Origin: Pseudomonadota bacterium
Lineage (GTDB): Bacteria > Pseudomonadota > Alphaproteobacteria > Reyranellales > Reyranellaceae
Length of the DNA stretch: 34,995 nt
Direction: 5' to 3'
Assembly: GCA_018240685.1 (NCBI GenBank)
Contig: JAFEFG010000048.1
Span: 1 to 34,995, forward strand
Every line of letters starts with the position of its first letter. The first letter of the stretch is position 1. The notes under the pieces were generated by a model that worked only from the letters and a program-made list of their open reading frames with translations, searched no databases and was not told the DNA's origin. Below are positions 32,189 through 34,995 of the stretch, piece by piece. Made by a program: the position numbers and the translations under genes.

Positions 32189-33265
32189 ATGGCGGAAGAG
32201 ACCCGCAAGATCATCCATATCGACATGGACGCCTTCTACGCGTCCGTGGAGCAGCGTGACGATCCCTCGCTGCGCGGCAAGCCGCTTGCGGTCGGCGGCA
32301 GCCGGGAACGGGGCGTCGTCATGGCGGCGAGCTACGAGGCGCGCCGGTTCGGCGTGCGTTCGGCCATGCCCTCGACGACGGCACGACGGCTGTGTCCCGA
32401 CCTCCTGTTCGTGAAGCCGCGCTTCGATGTCTACAAGGAGGTCTCGCGCCAGATCCGGGCCATCTTCCTCGACTACACGCCGCTGGTCGAACCGTTGTCG
32501 CTCGACGAGGCCTATCTCGACGTGACGACCAATCTCAAGAACATGCCGCTCGCCTCCGAGATCGCGCAGGAGATCCGGGCCCGAATCTTGGAGGAGACCG
32601 GTCTCACGGCCTCGGCAGGGATCTCCTACAACAAGTTCCTGGCCAAGCTTGCGTCGGACCATCGCAAGCCCAACGGCCAGTTCGTCATCCGGCCGGAGAA
32701 GGGGCCCGCCTTCGTCGAAGGCCTGCCGGTGGGAAAATTCCACGGCGTCGGGCCGGCGACGGAGGCGAAGATGAAGCGGCTCGGCATCCATACCGGCGCC
32801 GACCTCAAGGCCCAGTCGTTGGACTTCCTGCAGCACTATTTCGGCAAGGCGGGCGCCCACTACTACGCCATTGCACGCGGGCAGGACGAGCGGCGGGTCG
32901 TGCCCGACCGGCCGCGCAAGTCGATCGGCTCGGAGACGACCTTCGCCCAGGACCTCGGCCGGCCGATCGAGATCGAGGAGGGCGTGCTGTCGGTGCTGGA
33001 CGATGTCTGGAGCTACTGCGAGCGCACCGGCACGGCCGGGCGCACCGTGACGGTGAAGATCAAATATGCCGACTTCCAGATCGTCACCCGCAGCCGCACC
33101 CTGCCGCTGCCGGTGCAGAGCCGGGCCGATCTCGAGCGGGCCAGCGTCGAACTGGTGCGGACGATCTTTCCGCTGCAGAAGAAGGTGCGGCTGCTCGGCG
33201 TTTCCCTGTCGAATATTGCTGCGCGGACGGAGCAGGCTCCGCCACAATTGACTTTGGGACTCTAG
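32189..33265 (+). CDS. dinB: DNA polymerase IV (Y-family)
   Basis: Error-prone translesion polymerase, 358 residues. The palm carboxylates are D12 in HIDMDAFYASVE and D106/E107 in PLSLDEAYLDVT; the steric gate against ribonucleotides is Y17. The thumb and helix-hairpin-helix lie around KFHGVGPATEAKMKRLGI, and the little-finger domain follows KSIGSETTFAQDL. The C-terminus ends QLTLGL, closely matching the E. coli Pol IV beta-clamp-binding tail QLVLGL, so the protein is complete. The gene precedes lysR by 26 bp on the same strand; whether they are co-transcribed is unclear. Confidence 0.96.
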   Translation: MAEETRKIIHIDMDAFYASVEQRDDPSLRGKPLAVGGSRERGVVMAASYEARRFGVRSAMPSTTARRLCPDLLFVKPRFDVYKEVSRQIRAIFLDYTPLVEPLSLDEAYLDVTTNLKNMPLASEIAQEIRARILEETGLTASAGISYNKFLAKLASDHRKPNGQFVIRPEKGPAFVEGLPVGKFHGVGPATEAKMKRLGIHTGADLKAQSLDFLQHYFGKAGAHYYAIARGQDERRVVPDRPRKSIGSETTFAQDLGRPIEIEEGVLSVLDDVWSYCERTGTAGRTVTVKIKYADFQIVTRSRTLPLPVQSRADLERASVELVRTIFPLQKKVRLLGVSLSNIAARTEQAPPQLTLGL

Positions 33266-33291
33266 CGCCGGGAGGGGACGATCCTCGGACG

Positions 33292-34191
33292 ATGATCGAC
33301 AAGCTCGAATACCTGCTGGCGTTGGCGCGCGAACGCAATTTCAGCAAGGCCGCCGAACAGTGCGGCGTGACCCAGCCGACCTTTTCCGCCGGTATCAAGC
33401 AGCTCGAGGATACGCTCGGCGTCATGCTGGTGCAGCGCACCTCGCGATTCCTGGGCTTCACGCTCGAAGGCGAACGCGTGCTCGACTGGGCGCGCAGCAT
33501 CGTCGCCGACACCCGCGCCATGCGCCAGGAAGTGCGGACGCTTAAGAAAGGCCTGAGCGGCCATCTCAAGATCGCTGCCATTCCCACGGCGCTGGCGATG
33601 GTCTCGACGCTCACCACGCCCTATCGCGCCCATCATCCGAACGTGAAGTTCACCATCCTGTCGCGGACCTCGATCGAGGTGCTGTCGATGCTGGAGAATC
33701 TCGAGGTCGATGCCGGCCTGACCTATATCGACAACGAGCCGCTGGGGCGTATGCGGGCCGTGCCGCTTTACATGGAGCAGTACCGGCTGTTGACATCGGC
33801 CGATAGCCCGCTCGGCGATCATGATCGTGTGACCTGGGCGGAGGTCGCGAAGATCCCGCTGTGCCTTCTGACGCCGGACATGCAGAACCGCCGCATCATC
33901 GATCAGCTTTTGTATGCAGCCGGCGGCGCCCTGGAGCCCACGCTCGAATCCAATTCGATGATCGTGCTCTTCTCCCATGTCCGTACCGGACGCTGGGCGA
34001 GCGTGATGCCGGAGAAGCTGGCCGAGACGTTGGGCCTTACCGAACGCCTGCGCTCGATTCCCATCATCGAACCCGAGGCCGTGCATCAGATCGGCCTCGT
34101 GGTCCCGCCGCGGGAACCGATGACATCCCTGGTCTCAGCGCTCGTGGCGGAGGCGCGGGCGGTCGCCCGGGAAATGGCGAAGAAGATATAG
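33292..34191 (+). CDS. LysR family regulator, likely of the formate dehydrogenase operon
   Basis: A 299-residue LysR-type regulator. The N-terminal helix-turn-helix spans about 1-60 (KLEYLLALARERNFSKAAEQ, then CGVTQPTFSAGIKQLEDTLG and VQRTSR). The effector domain from about residue 90 starts GHLKIAAIPTALAMVSTL. A GGAGGGG Shine-Dalgarno lies 15-21 bp upstream. It sits directly upstream of fdsG in the same orientation, an arrangement known for soluble formate dehydrogenase loci where the neighbouring LysR protein controls fds expression; this assignment is by context. Two T-N11-A inverted repeats follow its stop codon. Confidence 0.9.
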   Translation: MIDKLEYLLALARERNFSKAAEQCGVTQPTFSAGIKQLEDTLGVMLVQRTSRFLGFTLEGERVLDWARSIVADTRAMRQEVRTLKKGLSGHLKIAAIPTALAMVSTLTTPYRAHHPNVKFTILSRTSIEVLSMLENLEVDAGLTYIDNEPLGRMRAVPLYMEQYRLLTSADSPLGDHDRVTWAEVAKIPLCLLTPDMQNRRIIDQLLYAAGGALEPTLESNSMIVLFSHVRTGRWASVMPEKLAETLGLTERLRSIPIIEPEAVHQIGLVVPPREPMTSLVSALVAEARAVAREMAKKI

Positions 34192-34213
34192 TGGTTTGTT
34201 CATTCCGTTGGCC

Positions 34214-34238
34214 ACTATTAGTAGTATTAAATAATAGT
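34214..34238. promoter_or_regulatory. LysR-type T-N11-A box 1 upstream of fdsG
   Basis: ACTATTA (34214-34220) and TAATAGT (34232-34238) are perfect inverted arms separated by 11 bp, the textbook LysR recognition geometry (ATTA-N11-TAAT). It lies 115 bp before the fdsG start in an AT-rich island within GC-rich DNA. Confidence 0.6.
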
Positions 34239-34263
34239 TTTCTTATGGCCTAGTCGGCGATTT

Positions 34264-34282
34264 CAATAGATTTGTTCTATTG
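34264..34282. promoter_or_regulatory. LysR-type T-N11-A box 2 upstream of fdsG
   Basis: CAATAGA (34264-34270) and TCTATTG (34276-34282) are perfect inverted arms with a 5-bp centre; the T at 34267 and A at 34279 satisfy T-N11-A. Its centre is 47 bp from that of the first box, roughly four and a half helical turns, consistent with a recognition site plus activation site near the fds promoter. Confidence 0.55.
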
Positions 34283-34352
34283 CAGCATGTCACCGCTTTA
34301 TTGAGTAATGGCCGCCTAGCGTTGATCCTTATTCGAAATTGGAGAAACGCTC

Positions 34353-34817
34353 ATGCCGGCGTGGGACGAAGCGCAGGCCACCGACATCATCCGTCGCCAT
34401 GATGGGCGCGAAGGCGCCCTGTTGCCGATCCTGCACGATGTGCAGGCAGCGTTCGGTTGTGTCCCGGCCGAGGCCGTGCCGTTCATTGCGCAGGCGCTGA
34501 ATCTCAGCCGCGCCGAGGTGCATGGCGTCGTCTCGTTCTATCACGACTTCCGCGACCATCCGCCGGGCCGGCATGTGCTGAAGCTCTGCCGGGCCGAGGC
34601 TTGCCAGTCGATGAACGGCGAGGCATTGGCCGAGCGCATCCTGAGGCACTTCGGACTGGAGTGGGGAGGCACCACGCCCGACGGCCGGCTCACCATCGAA
34701 GCCACCTATTGCCTCGGCCTGTGCGCCTGTGCGCCCTCTGCCATGCTGGACGGCGAGCCGATGGCGAGGCTCGACGACACGTCGATCGCGTCGATCGCGC
34801 TGGAGGCAGGTCGATGA
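34353..34817 (+). CDS. fdsG: NAD-dependent formate dehydrogenase gamma subunit
   Basis: A 154-residue thioredoxin-fold [2Fe-2S] subunit, homologous to NuoE of complex I. The four cluster cysteines are C79 and C84 in LCRAEACQ (C-x4-C) and C120 and C124 in YCLGLCAC (C-x3-C). The AEVHGVVSFYHDFRDHPPGRH block is typical. In the soluble molybdenum (or tungsten) formate dehydrogenase it relays electrons from the catalytic subunit to the flavin subunit. A GGAG lies 8 bp before the ATG. It overlaps the following fdsB by 4 nt (ATGA). Confidence 0.94.
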   Translation: MPAWDEAQATDIIRRHDGREGALLPILHDVQAAFGCVPAEAVPFIAQALNLSRAEVHGVVSFYHDFRDHPPGRHVLKLCRAEACQSMNGEALAERILRHFGLEWGGTTPDGRLTIEATYCLGLCACAPSAMLDGEPMARLDDTSIASIALEAGR

Positions 34818-34995
34818 CGACGCGCGTCTTCGTGCCCCTCGATGCGGCGGCCCGCGCCGTAGGCGCCGACCGTGTCGCCTCGGCGCTCGAGGCCGAGGCG
34901 AAGCGTCTCGGGCGCGTGATCGAGATCGTACGCACGGGCTCGCGCGGCCTGTTCTGGCTCGAGCCGATGGTCGAGGTCGAAACCCCTTCCGGCCG
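34814..34995 (+). CDS. fdsB: NAD-dependent formate dehydrogenase beta subunit, N-terminal part (cut by window edge)
   Basis: Only the first 60 residues are in the window: MTTRVFVPLDAAARAVGADR and on to LFWLEPMVEVETPSGR. This is the N-terminal thioredoxin-like segment that precedes the NuoF-like FMN/NADH-binding domain in FdsB, where NAD+ is reduced. The start overlaps fdsG, so the pair is translationally coupled. The assignment rests partly on its position next to fdsG; the flavin and NADH motifs would be beyond the right edge. Confidence 0.85.
   Translation, partial: MTTRVFVPLDAAARAVGADRVASALEAEAKRLGRVIEIVRTGSRGLFWLEPMVEVETPSG

Overview
The window (about 35 kb, GC-rich, dense coding with a strong G/C third-position bias) looks like chromosomal DNA of an alphaproteobacterium. 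The AcnA, ThiC and FdsG/FdsB protein types, the GC content and the arrangement of the LysR gene next to a soluble formate dehydrogenase all fit; a Rhodospirillales or Reyranella-like lineage is a guess, not a demonstration. No rRNA, tRNA, transposase, integrase, CRISPR array or phage gene was seen.

Layout. 1-5839 (minus strand) is a central-carbon block read right to left: aconitase acnA, a DinB-superfamily protein, a fused VOC/glyoxalase + alpha/beta hydrolase, a nitroreductase, and the start of acetyl-CoA synthetase acsA, which runs off the left edge. A candidate promoter with 17-bp spacing precedes acnA. Divergent from it is a TPR lipoprotein (5951-6937). 7059-9489 (plus) is a compact unit of a MarR regulator, a FUSC-type membrane protein and a sterol-desaturase-family di-iron hydroxylase, with a clean palindrome just upstream of marR.

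9538-18631 is an RND efflux locus: adaptor, HME-type RND pump, outer-membrane lipoprotein factor and an alpha/beta hydrolase on the minus strand, diverging from an OmpR-type response regulator and a histidine kinase on the plus strand. A Rho-independent terminator ends the two-component operon. Immediately after it lies a TPP riboswitch controlling thiC (18939-20750), followed by a strong terminator. 20954-30278 is a second tripartite pump of MdtABC type with its own outer-membrane factor, all overlapping or nearly so. The pump block therefore occupies about 20 kb interrupted only by thiC and its regulatory leader.

30597-34995 (plus) holds an O-acetylhomoserine sulfhydrylase (MetY-like), DNA polymerase IV (dinB), a LysR regulator, and the first two genes of a NAD-dependent formate dehydrogenase (fdsG, fdsB; the latter cut by the right edge). 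Two perfect LysR-type T-N11-A inverted repeats lie in the AT-rich gap between lysR and fdsG.

Most genes are recognisable families. The parts most worth a second look are the VOC-hydrolase fusion, the HME pump lacking the copper methionine relay, the Ser/Thr-rich insertion in the MdtC-like pump, the MarR-FUSC-desaturase unit, the thiC leader architecture and the twin LysR sites. I did not find a convincing new defence or mobile system.
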